This document shows positions 23,301-32,600 of a DNA stretch of 48,565 nucleotides, in pieces; positions within the stretch are counted from its first letter, which is position 1, and every line of letters starts with the position of its first letter. The translations under genes were made by a program, and so were the position numbers. The DNA comes from Lentimicrobiaceae bacterium (GTDB lineage Bacteria; Bacteroidota; Bacteroidia; Bacteroidales; F082), in contig SUWS01000015.1 of assembly GCA_015061365.1 (NCBI GenBank), positions 1-48,565 on the forward strand, written 5' to 3'. The notes under the pieces are model-generated. The model saw only the letters and a list, made by a program, of their open reading frames with translations. It searched no databases and was not told the origin of the DNA.

Positions 23301-24023
23301 GGCGTGAACGGCGACCGTGAGATGGCATACGCCCTATACCTTGCAGGTTTCGACGTGAAAGACGTTCACACCACCGACTTGATAAACGGAAGAGAAGACC
23401 TCAGCGATGTCAACATGATAGTGTTCGTCGGCGGATTCTCCAACTCCGACGTATTAGGATCGGCAAAAGGCTGGGCCGGAGCTTTGTTATACAACGAAAA
23501 AGCACGTACCGCGATAGAGAACTTCTATGCACGAAAAGACACCCTCAGCCTCGGCGTATGCAACGGATGTCAGCTTATGACAGCCTTGAAACTCGTATAT
23601 CCAGATCATGAAGAACATCCGGTGATGCTGCATAACGACTCACATAAGTTCGAATCTAATTTCGTCAACGTAGATATTAATCACAGCAACAGCATAATGT
23701 TGTCGTCATTAGAAGGACGTCGTCTCGGCGTATGGATAGCTCACGGCGAAGGCAAGTTCAACTTCCCTTATTATAAAGACAAATACAATATCGCTATGAG
23801 TTACAGCTTCGACGAATATCCTGGTAACCCTAACGGAAGCGACTGGAACGTAGCGGCTATATGTTCTAACGACGGACGTCATCTCGCCATGATGCCTCAC
23901 ATCGAACGCGCCTTCTTACCATGGCAATGGCCTTATTATCCGGAAGGAAGAAAAGACGATGAGGTAGCACCTTGGATTGAAGCTTTCGTAAACGCATTTA
24001 ACTGGATTAAAAATAATAGATGA
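20337..24023 (+). CDS. purL: Phosphoribosylformylglycinamidine synthase (large, single-chain form)
   Basis: A 1228-residue enzyme of purine synthesis that converts FGAR, ATP and glutamine to FGAM. The order is an N-terminal PurS-like segment, two synthetase halves (AETHNFPTTVEPFNGAATGS, GGEIRDRLAGGKGSIPLAGT, GTALGHSPVAALADPAKGSR, GKDSLSMTQKYPNG) and a C-terminal glutaminase. The glutaminase nucleophile is Cys1075 in SLGVCNGCQLM, and the His/Glu pair is in MMPHIERAFLPW. The ATG at 20337 is chosen because upstream in-frame starts lie inside the promoter box. The stop overlaps the next gene's start by 4 bp, so it is coupled to an acyl-CoA synthetase gene and holA. Confidence 0.97.
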   Translation: MIVFFENKQRNIIALESNERLNPETVSKLVWLFDEAKQILSPTIKGYFFGPRKEMITPWSTNAVEITQNMGISGITRIEEFKPVDANDNSFDPMLQAKYKDLDQKLFFIDRKPEPIKNIDDIESYNIQEGLALSEEEISYLKGISEKIGRPLTDSEVYGFAQVNSEHCRHKIFGGTFIIDGEEKPDSLFALIKKTSKENPNRLVSAYKDNVAFILGPKVEQFAPKTQHQADFFHIQDIDTVISLKAETHNFPTTVEPFNGAATGSGGEIRDRLAGGKGSIPLAGTAVYMTSYPRTEEKREWEQGFEERKWLYQDPADILIKASNGASDFGNKFGQPLINGSLLTFEHQEEGKEFGYDKVIMLAGGIGFARKDDSLKEDPEPGDLIIVLGGDNYRIGMGGGAVSSVDTGQYSNAIELNAVQRANPEMQKRVANVVRAMTECGDNPIRSIHDHGAGGHLNCLSELIDKSGGKINVDKLPVGDPTLSDKEIIGNESQERMGLLVNKENTEIIRQTALRERAPYFLVGEATNDERLRFIREEGGNAIDLTLSDFFGSTPKTIMHDTDKPYHFNDIKYKKKDFNKYLEQVLQLEAVACKDWLTNKVDRSVTGRVALQQCAGPIQLPLNNLGISALDYQGKRGIGTALGHSPVAALADPAKGSRLAVAESLTNVIWAPIEENLKGVSLSANWMWPAKNEGENTRLYKAVKALSDICIELGINVPTGKDSLSMTQKYPNGQKVMSPGTVIVTAVGEVSDIRKTIKPVVHQDNETELLYIDFSKGDFQLGGSSLAQVLDKIGNDTPDVKDPAYFKNCFNTIQKLIEEGLIIAGHDVSAGGLITTLLEMTFANCEGGLNINLSEFKNNDLISVAFSEQPAVVIQIKDNKAKEILKDNNIDFIVIGKPQDKHEITLKKDRDKYSLDINALRDVWYKSSYLLDIKQSGKAKATERFENYKRQDLRYDFSNKFTGKAADLGIDMHRREPSGVKAAIIREKGVNGDREMAYALYLAGFDVKDVHTTDLINGREDLSDVNMIVFVGGFSNSDVLGSAKGWAGALLYNEKARTAIENFYARKDTLSLGVCNGCQLMTALKLVYPDHEEHPVMLHNDSHKFESNFVNVDINHSNSIMLSSLEGRRLGVWIAHGEGKFNFPYYKDKYNIAMSYSFDEYPGNPNGSDWNVAAICSNDGRHLAMMPHIERAFLPWQWPYYPEGRKDDEVAPWIEAFVNAFNWIKNNR

Positions 24024-25834
24024 TGAATAAGTCTGTAAAATTAGGAATACAAGGCAGACCCGACGTACCTCCAAGATTATTCGACCTTGTACCTCGCTAT
24101 ATAGAAAAATACGGATATAAAGATTGTCTCTTCGCTGGTAAGGTCAATAAGCAATGGGTGAAATATGATGGAAAGAAATTCTACGAGATAACCAATTCCA
24201 TCAGTTACGGACTGCTGAAACTTGGCGTTAAAAAAGGCGACCGCATCGCTCTTATCGCCAACAACGCCCCCGAATGGAATATGATAGATTTCGCCATCCA
24301 GCAAGTAGGCGCAATATGTATCCCGATATATCCGACCATCAGTCACGACGATTATAAATACATCTTCAACCACTCTGAAGCAAGTATAGCGTTCTTTACT
24401 AACAAACACTTATATAGTAAAGTCGCCGACATTATCGCCGACATACCGACGATAAAAGAGACCTACCTCATCAGAGCGAGCGAAGACATGAAGTCGTTGC
24501 AAGACCTCATCGACCTCGGCAACGACAACAAAGACGTTGACACCTTAGAGGCGAGAAAGGCAGAAGTGAAAAACGAAGACGTGGCGACGATAATATACAC
24601 TTCGGGGACGACGGGAACTCCAAAGGGCGTGATGCTCACTCATCGTAATATCTTGTCTATAGTGGAATATCTATGTCCGCTCTATCCTATTGACGAGACT
24701 CACGACGCACTGAGTTATCTGCCGTTATCTCACATCTATGAAAGAGCTGTCCAATATTGCCACATATATCTCGGATGCACCACTTATTATGTAGATAACA
24801 TCGGAGCCATCATCGACACCATGGCGGAGGTGAAACCACAACATTTCACATCGGTGCCTCGTCTCATAGAAAAAGTCTATCACACTATAGTTCGCAAAGG
24901 TCATAAACTAACCGGCTTCAAGAAGACGATATTCTTCTGGGCGTTACGACTCGCAGAACGTTACGACGAGACCAAGAAACATAACGGATGGTTCTATCTG
25001 CAGAAACTGAAGATAGCCGACAAACTAGTCTTCAAGGAATGGAGAAAGGTATTCGGTGGCAACCTCAAACTCATCATCTCAGGCGGCGCAGCGATCCAGC
25101 CTCGTCTCACCAAGATATTCACAGCAATAGGAATACAGTTATCCGAAGGTTACGGATTGACGGAGACTTCTCCTGTGATAGCATCCAACAGCCTGACGTT
25201 AGGTAAACTTAAATCTGGAACCGTCGGCGTGGTGATGGACAATCAAGAAGTTATGATAGCCGAAAACGGCGAGATCCTCGTCAAAGGTCCTAATGTGATG
25301 CTCGGCTATTATAAGGATGAAGAGAAAACAAGAGAAGCCATCGACGAAAACGGATACTTCCATACCGGCGACAAAGGCTGCTTCGATGAAGACGGCCTCC
25401 TGAAAATCACCGGTCGTATCAAGGAGATATTCAAGACTTCCATGGGTAAATATGTCAGCCCTGTTCTTATCGAAAACAAGATCAAGGAATCTCCGTTCAT
25501 CGGCGAGATGTTGGTCATTGGCGAAGGACAGAAGTTCGCGGCAGCTCTCATATATCCTAACTTCGAACATCTGAAGTCGTGGTGTAATATCAAAGGCATT
25601 CCTTATACCACTGACGAAGAGATGATTCAAAGCAAAGACATCATCATGCGTTTCCGTAAGGAGATAGACAAATATAACGCTACGTTGGGCGACTACGAAC
25701 AAGTCAAGAAGTTTGAGCTTATCGCCAAGGAATGGACGATAGAATCGGGTGAGATGACAGCAAGTCTGAAGCCACGACGCAGCAAGATCATGGCGAACTA
25801 TGCCGACTTGGTTGAAAAGATTTACGCGGAATAA
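24020..25834 (+). CDS. Long-chain acyl-CoA synthetase (AMP-binding family)
   Basis: A 604-residue adenylate-forming enzyme that activates fatty acids to acyl-CoA through an acyl-adenylate. The P-loop is IIYTSGTTGTPKGVMLTH. SEGYGLTETSPVIASN, YFHTGDKGCFDEDGLLKI and GRIKEIFKTSMGKYVSP are the A5, A7 and A8-type motifs. The size and the KYVSP ending motif match the FadD15/FAA group of long-chain synthetases. No signal peptide; probably membrane-associated. Two ATG codons stand side by side at 24020 and 24023; the first overlaps the purL stop. It is followed by holA after 3 bp. Confidence 0.93.
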   Translation: MMNKSVKLGIQGRPDVPPRLFDLVPRYIEKYGYKDCLFAGKVNKQWVKYDGKKFYEITNSISYGLLKLGVKKGDRIALIANNAPEWNMIDFAIQQVGAICIPIYPTISHDDYKYIFNHSEASIAFFTNKHLYSKVADIIADIPTIKETYLIRASEDMKSLQDLIDLGNDNKDVDTLEARKAEVKNEDVATIIYTSGTTGTPKGVMLTHRNILSIVEYLCPLYPIDETHDALSYLPLSHIYERAVQYCHIYLGCTTYYVDNIGAIIDTMAEVKPQHFTSVPRLIEKVYHTIVRKGHKLTGFKKTIFFWALRLAERYDETKKHNGWFYLQKLKIADKLVFKEWRKVFGGNLKLIISGGAAIQPRLTKIFTAIGIQLSEGYGLTETSPVIASNSLTLGKLKSGTVGVVMDNQEVMIAENGEILVKGPNVMLGYYKDEEKTREAIDENGYFHTGDKGCFDEDGLLKITGRIKEIFKTSMGKYVSPVLIENKIKESPFIGEMLVIGEGQKFAAALIYPNFEHLKSWCNIKGIPYTTDEEMIQSKDIIMRFRKEIDKYNATLGDYEQVKKFELIAKEWTIESGEMTASLKPRRSKIMANYADLVEKIYAE

Positions 25835-25837
25835 ATC

Positions 25838-26839
25838 ATGACATTCGAGCAGATAATATCTGATATTAAAAAAAGGAACTTCTCCCCTATCTATTTTCTG
25901 ATGGGAGAAGAACCTTTTTTCATTGACAGCATCAGCGACGAATTGGAAAACGGCATCCTCGATGAGGCAGAACGTTCTTTCAATCAAATCATTTTATATG
26001 GAAGTGATGTCAACGCCAACGACATCATGACACAGGCCCGCGCCTTCCCAATGATGGGAGAACATCTCGTCGTGATAGTGAAAGAAGCACAGAACGTAAA
26101 AGACATCGAAAGCATCGCTGATCACTTAGACAAGATACCTCCTACTACGATATTGGTGATTTGCTATAAATACAAAAAATTAGACAAACGTAAGTCGCTC
26201 GCAAAACAAATCGACAAGAAAGGCGTGCTCTTCGAATCGAAGAAACTTTACGACAACAACATTCCCGACTGGATTGTAAAATATCTCGCTTCAAAAAAAT
26301 ATAGCATCACGCCAAAAGCAGCTCAAATGCTATCCGACTTTATCGGTAACGACCTCCATAAGGTAAGAAACGAACTCGAAAAACTGATGGTGGCAGTACC
26401 CAAGTCGAAGAAAATTGACGATTCCGACGTAGAATATAATATAGGTATATCGAAAGACTTTAACGTATTTGAGCTTCAGAAAGCCATCGGTGCAAAAGAC
26501 CTGTTGAAGGCGACACAGATAGTAAATTACTTCGGCGACAACCCTAATGATAATCCTATCTTCATGACTATCGTCGTCCTTTACGGTTACTTCACAAAAT
26601 TATTGAAACTGCATTTCTCCAAAGACAAAGACAAGAACACACTCGCCACCATGCTTGGCGTGAATCCTTTTTTCGTAAACGACTATATAAGCGCGGCACG
26701 TAACTTCCCATGGACAGACTGCATGAGATGTATAGAAATACTCCGCGATTTCGACCTAAGAGCGAAAGGATATAACAGCAGTTCCGACATAACACAAAAG
26801 GAACTTTACAGGGAGATGATATGCAGGATAGTGTCTTGA
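25838..26839 (+). CDS. holA: DNA polymerase III subunit delta
   Basis: A 333-residue clamp-loader subunit that opens the sliding clamp. The family start SPIYFLMGEEPFFIDSISDE is present, with a degenerate AAA+ fold that lacks a Walker A motif, as usual for delta. The three-domain architecture is full length, with the conserved NDLHKVRNELEKL and DYISAARNFPW segments near the C-terminus. It lies 3 bp after the acyl-CoA synthetase gene, the last gene of the purL operon. The stop is followed by six heptamers and a terminator. Confidence 0.92.
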   Translation: MTFEQIISDIKKRNFSPIYFLMGEEPFFIDSISDELENGILDEAERSFNQIILYGSDVNANDIMTQARAFPMMGEHLVVIVKEAQNVKDIESIADHLDKIPPTTILVICYKYKKLDKRKSLAKQIDKKGVLFESKKLYDNNIPDWIVKYLASKKYSITPKAAQMLSDFIGNDLHKVRNELEKLMVAVPKSKKIDDSDVEYNIGISKDFNVFELQKAIGAKDLLKATQIVNYFGDNPNDNPIFMTIVVLYGYFTKLLKLHFSKDKDKNTLATMLGVNPFFVNDYISAARNFPWTDCMRCIEILRDFDLRAKGYNSSSDITQKELYREMICRIVS

Positions 26840-26840
26840 G

Positions 26841-26882
26841 TTTTCAACTTTCAATTTTCAACTTTCAATTTTCAACTTTCAA
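26841..26882. repeat. Heptamer array, TTTTCAA/CTTTCAA alternating
   Basis: Six 7-nt units alternate TTTTCAA and CTTTCAA, three perfect 14-nt repeats, beginning one base after the holA stop codon. Confidence 0.92.
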
Positions 26883-26884
26883 TT

Positions 26885-26926
26885 AAAATAAAAGGTGCCA
26901 CTCATCATGAGCAGCACCCTTTAATT
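26885..26926. terminator. Bidirectional terminator between holA and the small anchored protein gene
   Basis: AAAGGTGC at 26891-26898 pairs with the GCACCCTTT side around 26914-26922 with one bulged C. An inner CTCAT/ATGAG stem (26901-26911) continues it. A-rich sequence on the left and TTTAATT on the right give U-tracts in both directions. Confidence 0.75.
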
Positions 26927-26952
26927 ATGCATTTTGAATTATGCATTATGAA
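26925..26952. repeat. Heptamer array abutting a stop codon
   Basis: TTATGCA, TTTTGAA, TTATGCA, TTATGAA: four 7-nt units that end at the base before the stop codon of the small protein gene (26953-26955). Confidence 0.88.
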
Positions 26953-27219
26953 TTATTTTTCACGTCTTTTAAGTCCGTATGCTAATCCCATACCGGCGAG
27001 TAACAACAAACCTGAGCCTAAAGGTGCACTTTGGTCTGTATACATTCCCATGCCCGGCATTCCTGGAAATACAATGTCATCTGCCGAACCGTCACGATAT
27101 TGACCACTTGGTGTTGTTGAGAAGAAACCGTCAGTAGCTTGAGTATTGTCAAAATATTGTGCATTTGCACCCAATCCTAATACTATTACGAGTGATAATG
27201 TTACTAATACTTTTTTCAT
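26953..27219 (-). CDS. Small secreted protein with C-terminal hydrophobic-basic tail (cassette copy 2)
   Basis: An 88-residue protein with a signal peptide (MKKVLVTLSLVIVLGLGANA). A ~40-residue middle rich in Asp, Gly and Pro follows (FPGMPGMGMYTDQ), then the C-terminal tail APLGSGLLLLAGMGLAYGLK plus RREK. The tail is the same type as in the 84-residue protein at 2547-2801: proline and small residues, a membrane segment with GLLL(L/M)AGMG, then basic residues. It follows a T9SS surface protein in the same way, after a hairpin-forming heptamer array. It may be anchored in the membrane or cut and attached by a sortase-like enzyme. No promoter box is seen before it, so read-through from the upstream gene is likely. 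Function unknown. Confidence 0.78.
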   Translation of the reverse strand: MKKVLVTLSLVIVLGLGANAQYFDNTQATDGFFSTTPSGQYRDGSADDIVFPGMPGMGMYTDQSAPLGSGLLLLAGMGLAYGLKRREK

Positions 27220-27245
27220 TTTTATTCTTTTATTTTTCTGGCTTC

Positions 27246-27308
27246 GAGCCTTGAGCCATGAGTTATGAGCGTTTCATGCTTGCCCATTGCTCATCGCCCA
27301 TTGCTCAG
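27246..27308. repeat. Inverted heptamer arrays between the 697-residue protein and the small protein gene
   Basis: Nine consecutive 7-nt units: GAGCCTT, GAGCCAT, GAGTTAT, GAGCGTT, TCATGCT, TGCCCAT, TGCTCAT, CGCCCAT, TGCTCAG. The right half is largely complementary to the left, so the transcript can fold into a long hairpin between the two genes of the cassette. Confidence 0.88.
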
Positions 27309-27314
27309 AGCAAT

Positions 27315-29408
27315 TTATTCAACAACTATCTTTTGTACCTTAACTCCGTTTTCGTCTGTCATTCTGATGATGTAAACGCCAGCTGCGAAATCTGACGTTG
27401 AGATGTTTGCCGATTCAGCGACATTGTATTCTGCCACAGGACGACCAGTCACGTCATAGACGCTGACAACGCCTTGTCCTTCGATATTGTAGATATACAT
27501 CATGCCGTTGTTGATGAACGCGAAGTTTTCGTTATCACCGTCATTGCTATTAGACATAGCTAACTTGATGATGAAACGTTCAGCGTTGTCATTTGATGTT
27601 GCCATGAATGTGTAGTCTTCGATGAGCAAGTTTGTCTCAACGCCAGTGAAACGGTCGACGAGTGTCATCATTGCGTATTCGCAGTTCTGTGCTTCTGCGC
27701 CGATTGTATATTCACCCATTGTTGCAGCCTTGAATGATACAGGAATCTCTGTAACGTCTTGTTCCATCATAGCGATTGCATAGTTCTTGTTATTAACTGG
27801 AACAAACACCATAGGAATTTCAGCGTTACGGTGTTCTATCTTATCCAAACCTACACCTTCGTTAAATGAGACGTAAGCCACGTCGTTATAGTTAGAGTTA
27901 GAAACGTTAACAGCTATTACACCATTATCCGCTGTATTTCTCTTTGAAATTGCAGTTGGATTAATGACCAATGTACCTCCTTTAGCATTTGCCTTGACGA
28001 GAACAGACTCCATCGGAGCGATTGCAGAGCCTGATGTCTTTGCGACAAATCCACCATTAGCTGAGATTTCATAGAAACCGCCTGCGAGTTCTACATCAGG
28101 AATCATGTTGGCATTTGTAATGTTATGTGAGAAAGGATTACCAATCATGTTGAAACCAGCGAGAACATTGTTTTCTGTATAGCTAAGAGGGAATTGTACG
28201 TCACTTACGTTAAAAGCACCTTTCAACTCTACTGTTACGTCATCAGTGTTTGCATAAAGATAGCCGCGACCTAATTCTAATGTTTCATAATCGTTTTGAT
28301 CATCATCATAATAATTCCACATCATTGTTGGTTCATCAAAACGATAAAGGTCGTGAGTGCCAGCAGTTGCTTCTGGGATAACAGCGTTAGCGATAGGAGT
28401 GCTGATTGTTCCCCAGTATGACTGACCGCCTTTGAACGACTTCTTAGCGACACCATTGATTGTTTGAGTATGATAAATCTGACCGCCGTTAAGTTCTACA
28501 TTACCATTAACGACAACATCACCTGCAAGAGTTACGACAGGAGCTTCATAGCCTTCATATTTACAAGCGTCTAATGCGAAAGATTTGGTTCCGTCAATAT
28601 TAGCTTGGATTGTTGAATTGCTGATGTTAACCTTACCGCTGTTGTTTGAAAGAACGTATGAATCTTGGTATTGTTCTATCCATTTATCCAAGTAAGTACC
28701 GTCCAATGTCATGTTCTCGACTTTGAGGTCAGCGTAGTTTTGAACGAGGATATAGAACTTGTCAGCTGCTTCTTCTGCTACGTTCAAACCGCCGTTTTTC
28801 AAAGTGACAGTGTTACCGGCGAGGATTTGGAAACCGTTAGATTCTGTTCCTGTTGAACCTACTGGTTCTGTGAATGAGTAAGTCTTTCCGTTGAAGTCGA
28901 TTGTGACATCTTTGTCGATGACGAGACCAGGACCTTGGGTATTGTTAGTGATAGTGATGACATCACCATCCTCTGCTGCGTTATAAGCATCCTGAAGAGA
29001 ACCATATTTCAGATCCCCGACTTTTGCTACAGAGTAGAAGTGGATTTCTAAATCATAATGTTGTTCAGGAATAAAGGTCAAAGTATTATCGTCAGAGACA
29101 AAATTCAAAATTCTTTGCGATTCATGATCATAAATTCTATACTCGATGAGATCGTTCTTCTGGCCTTGCAACATTAAATAGAATACTTCATCATATTCAT
29201 CCAAGAAAGCCTTGCCGCGAAGTTCTTCTCCACAGAATGCGCCTAACTCAATATTCGCACCGACATTGGTATCGTCTATGCTGAGTACTATTGTAGACGA
29301 AGTGTTTGTTTCGTATGTCACTGGTTTTCCCCAATGGGATTGATACTGTGCAAATGCACTGGCACAAAGTGCAATAAATAAAGTTAAAACTGTTAGTCTT
29401 TTTTTCAT
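27315..29408 (-). CDS. T9SS-secreted beta-helix surface protein, 697 residues (protein A)
   Basis: A secreted protein with signal peptide MKKRLTVLTLFIALCASAFA. Residues ~22-125 form an N-terminal domain with LGAFCGEELRGKAFLDE, shared with the two giant proteins. One beta-helix-like module follows (KYGSLQDAYNAAEDGDVITI, VIDKDVTIDFNGKTYSF). The last ~400 residues match the C-terminal module of the 996-residue protein (HDLYRFDEPTMMW, LELGRGYLYAN, FNMIGNPFSHNI). It ends in a T9SS sorting domain (SVYDVTGRPVAEYN, AAGVYIIRMTDENG, VQKIVVE). So it joins the N-terminal domain of the giants to the C-terminal module of the 996-residue protein. Probable adhesin or carbohydrate-binding surface protein; ligand unknown. 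Confidence 0.85.
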   Translation of the reverse strand: MKKRLTVLTLFIALCASAFAQYQSHWGKPVTYETNTSSTIVLSIDDTNVGANIELGAFCGEELRGKAFLDEYDEVFYLMLQGQKNDLIEYRIYDHESQRILNFVSDDNTLTFIPEQHYDLEIHFYSVAKVGDLKYGSLQDAYNAAEDGDVITITNNTQGPGLVIDKDVTIDFNGKTYSFTEPVGSTGTESNGFQILAGNTVTLKNGGLNVAEEAADKFYILVQNYADLKVENMTLDGTYLDKWIEQYQDSYVLSNNSGKVNISNSTIQANIDGTKSFALDACKYEGYEAPVVTLAGDVVVNGNVELNGGQIYHTQTINGVAKKSFKGGQSYWGTISTPIANAVIPEATAGTHDLYRFDEPTMMWNYYDDDQNDYETLELGRGYLYANTDDVTVELKGAFNVSDVQFPLSYTENNVLAGFNMIGNPFSHNITNANMIPDVELAGGFYEISANGGFVAKTSGSAIAPMESVLVKANAKGGTLVINPTAISKRNTADNGVIAVNVSNSNYNDVAYVSFNEGVGLDKIEHRNAEIPMVFVPVNNKNYAIAMMEQDVTEIPVSFKAATMGEYTIGAEAQNCEYAMMTLVDRFTGVETNLLIEDYTFMATSNDNAERFIIKLAMSNSNDGDNENFAFINNGMMYIYNIEGQGVVSVYDVTGRPVAEYNVAESANISTSDFAAGVYIIRMTDENGVKVQKIVVE

Positions 29409-29428
29409 TTGTTTGATTCTGAATTTTT

Positions 29429-29671
29429 AAGTTTTTAATATTATTAATTTTATTTAACTTTCGTTTTCAGTTTCGAGCCGTGAGCCGTGGGCACTTCGAC
29501 AAGCTCAGTGACCACAGTCCACAACCCTCAACTAATCATTCATCATTAATTTTCAGTTTTCAATTTTCAACTTTCAATTCGTCAGACGCACCAATTACAT
29601 ATTGTTTATTTCCAAAGGTGTAATGTGTCACGTCTCTACAAAAATTTTCAATTTTCAAATTTCAACTTTCA
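29429..29671. repeat. Intergenic block copy 1 (leader repeat of the surface island)
   Basis: About 240 bp nearly identical to 37739-37978 and to 48168-48373. Contents in order: an AT-rich ~40 bp next to the start codon; GAGCCGT heptamers around a CACTTCGACAAGCTCAGTG palindrome (29475-29532); TTTTCA-type heptamers (29549-29576); the CGTCAGACG...CGTCTCTAC hairpin element (29580-29639); four more heptamers (29644-29671) ending at the base before the stop codon of the next gene. No TANNTTTG box lies near the start of protein A. Confidence 0.85.
29580..29639. repeat. MITE-like hairpin element, copy 1
   Basis: About 60 bp with outer GACG/CGTC and inner ATTACA/TGTAAT inverted repeats, ending CGTCTCTAC. 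Four copies occur in the island (29580, 37887, 48314, 48409). The right end matches the GTAGAGACG-type inverted ends I remember from other Bacteroidota and cyanobacterial genomes; that comparison is from memory. Confidence 0.7.
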
Positions 29672-29672
29672 A

Positions 29673-32600
29673 TTACTTAACGATGAGTCTGCAATTTTGT
29701 ACGTTGCCGTTATTAGTAATTCTGATTACGTAAATACCCGCTGTTTCAAGAGCGTCGATAGTATCAACATTTTGGTATTCGGCAATCTTGACTCCGAGTG
29801 CGTTGAACACTTCAACAATGTCGCATACAGATCCAAGATTTACTTCTCTACCTGTTGTTGTTGGGTTAGGATAGATGTTGACTTCACTCATTGCAGACTC
29901 ACCGATACCTGTAGTTCCGCGTGAGAGTAAGTATGGATTACCTATCGAACCTACGACTGCATCATTCGAATAGTTCATTCTGTTGTTGAGATCGTGCTCT
30001 TCGCCTGTTGCGAGGTCGTAGCATTTGAATGTCATCTCTTCAACCTCTTCACCGTGGATTGTGAGGAAGAACATATAAGCGTCTAACGATTCGATATAGA
30101 CTGGACGTGCGCTGCCGCGTACTTCACCGCCTACGAATGCCGCTACTTCATAGTCGCCACCTTTAACATCAAGCACCGCTACCATTGTCATATTGTTCGC
30201 ATATTGCGATGAAGCCGGTACCCAGTAGTTGTTCTCTGATGTGATGTTCGCTTTCACAGCCTCTCTTGTAGAAGGATATGAATATGTGAATGTTCCAGCA
30301 ATGCTTCTCTGATACATATAACCCTCTCCTGGATTCATCGATCTGAGGTTACCATACCATCTGCCATCTTTATATTCAGCGAATTGATCTCTTGACTTAA
30401 TGTAGTCACCTTCTTTTGCAAAGCCTGAGAACACTGTTCCTACATTTACAGGCTCGCTCAAAGGATAACCTAAATAGTTCCAGTTCACTTCCAATTCGAT
30501 AGGATAGTGTGTCGGATCTACAACCGCTCCTGTAAGCTGTATTGGAAGAGTTTCTCCGCTTGCGAGGCTTGTGTTGACTTTATACATATCGGTCACTGAT
30601 GTAGCACGAAGATTACCTGACCAGGATTGTTCTTCTGTGTTATAATTAGTGAATTCATTTTGATTCTTGATCTGTACACCGTATGCGCCCAATCCGTTCT
30701 TCAGCTGTGCAAGGATGTCTGAACCTGTATTACCTTCTACATAATGTGAAACCCAGTTCCATTTTGTTTCAAATGTGATAACCTGAGCAGGGGTTACTTC
30801 CCATACGTTTGCCGATGTCTCAACTGCACCATAACCATCAGCGCAGAAGTTTGTATGACCGCCTGTTTCTGCTGCGTTGTCCTGTGGATTGAAACCATAG
30901 AACGTACCACCGTAAATTTGAACTTCAGCCGAACCGTCATTATAGTTAGCGTCAATACAGTTGATCATGTATGTTGCGCCGTAGTCACTCTCATTGACTT
31001 TGAACTCACCGCCTTTGATTGTGAGTAAACCTTTCGTTACTGAAGCGACTGTTACTGTACCTGTATAAGTACCGCTTTCTATTGTGAGGTTACCTGCTGA
31101 TGAACCGTCTGATGCTCCGAGGATGAAGTTATAGCCTGTAGTGTTCATCTTGCCGTTCTTAATAGTGACGTTCGCACCGCCTTGGATACGGATAGCTGGT
31201 GTTAACGAACCTTCAACATCTTTTTCTGCAAAGTCGAAGTTGATATTGCTGTTCTTATAGTCTTCATCGCTGTCAACAAGTAGGGTTGTGTTTCCAAGAT
31301 CGATTTCCTTGAGCAATGTCACAGTCATAACATGATCTGCATTCTCATTATACTTACGGGCTGCCACAGCTTCTTCAAGTGTTGCATAACCTACTTCGTT
31401 GGTGTAATAATTTCCAGATTTATGTTGCTCATCAACGTAAGCTACAGCGTCTACCATTGTCCACAATTCTTCAACAGCATCATATTTGAGAGCCTTCTCT
31501 TTTTGAGCCATCACTTCAAATGGATAGAATTGGTGGAGAATGTCATCGTTGAATGTACCGTCGTTGACGATGATATTCTTTGTATTCTGTCCCGAAGCGT
31601 TGAAGATCCATGGTGAGCCGTTGCTTAATGTACCGACATTTTCAAGTATGAATTTACCACCGTTGACAGTTACTTTTTCATCGTCATTAGAATAAATCAA
31701 ACCTCTACCATTACCTCCAACATTGAGTTTATAATTACCGTTATTGATTGTGATACTACTGCCGTCATATTGAAATACTAATGAATATACTTCAACAGCA
31801 TTGTCAATCCACATGGTACCTGTTTTTTCTTCAGAGTTATCCTCGATTGTAAGATTAGCCTCGTTTTCTGTTGTTATCATTCCATGCACATAATTAACTT
31901 CTAACTCTTCTCCTAATATAGCTTTTACCATATAGCCGTTTAGGTCAATAGTTATAGTTTTGCCATCAACATTAATGAAAGATCTAAATTGACCATCGCA
32001 CATTTGTTCAGCATCTTCATAGCCTAATTCAATATCTTTCAAAACAACAATTTCATCACCATCTTGTGCCTCATCGATAGCTGCCTGGAGTGATTCGTAT
32101 TTAGTCTCACCGATAGCAGCGACGTAATCACATGGTTTGAGGTAATATTTACCGTCTCCATAAGCTACTTTATAATCATCAAATGTTGTTGTTACAGTAG
32201 AACCTTCTGGAGCTGTAAGTGTAGCGTCTGTTGCTGTGAGAACATATTTCGCATATTGGCTTGATGATAATGTACCAACTGTGTTAGCGCCTTCGAAGTT
32301 GAAAGTCTGTACTCCTGAATAACCTGAACGTTCATAAATATTAATTGTTGTGATTTCACAGTTCTTGAGGTTGATGGTCTTTGAAGCGTAGTTCTGAATG
32401 TAAAGACCATTGGTTACATTTGTCATTGTGACATTTTCGAGAGTTGCGGTTGTGCCATATACCCAGTGGAAACCGTAGTTGCCGCCATCAACAGTAACGT
32501 TCTTAACCACGACTGTTGGGGTTGACTTGTTAGCGTACAAGAAACCGTAACTGTAGTTGTTTACAGTACAGTTTTCAACAGTAATGCTCTTAATTCTGTC

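Noticed and set aside
26841-26882. Regular repeats suggestive of a CRISPR array
   Set aside because: The units are 7 nt with no spacers between them, and no cas gene is nearby.
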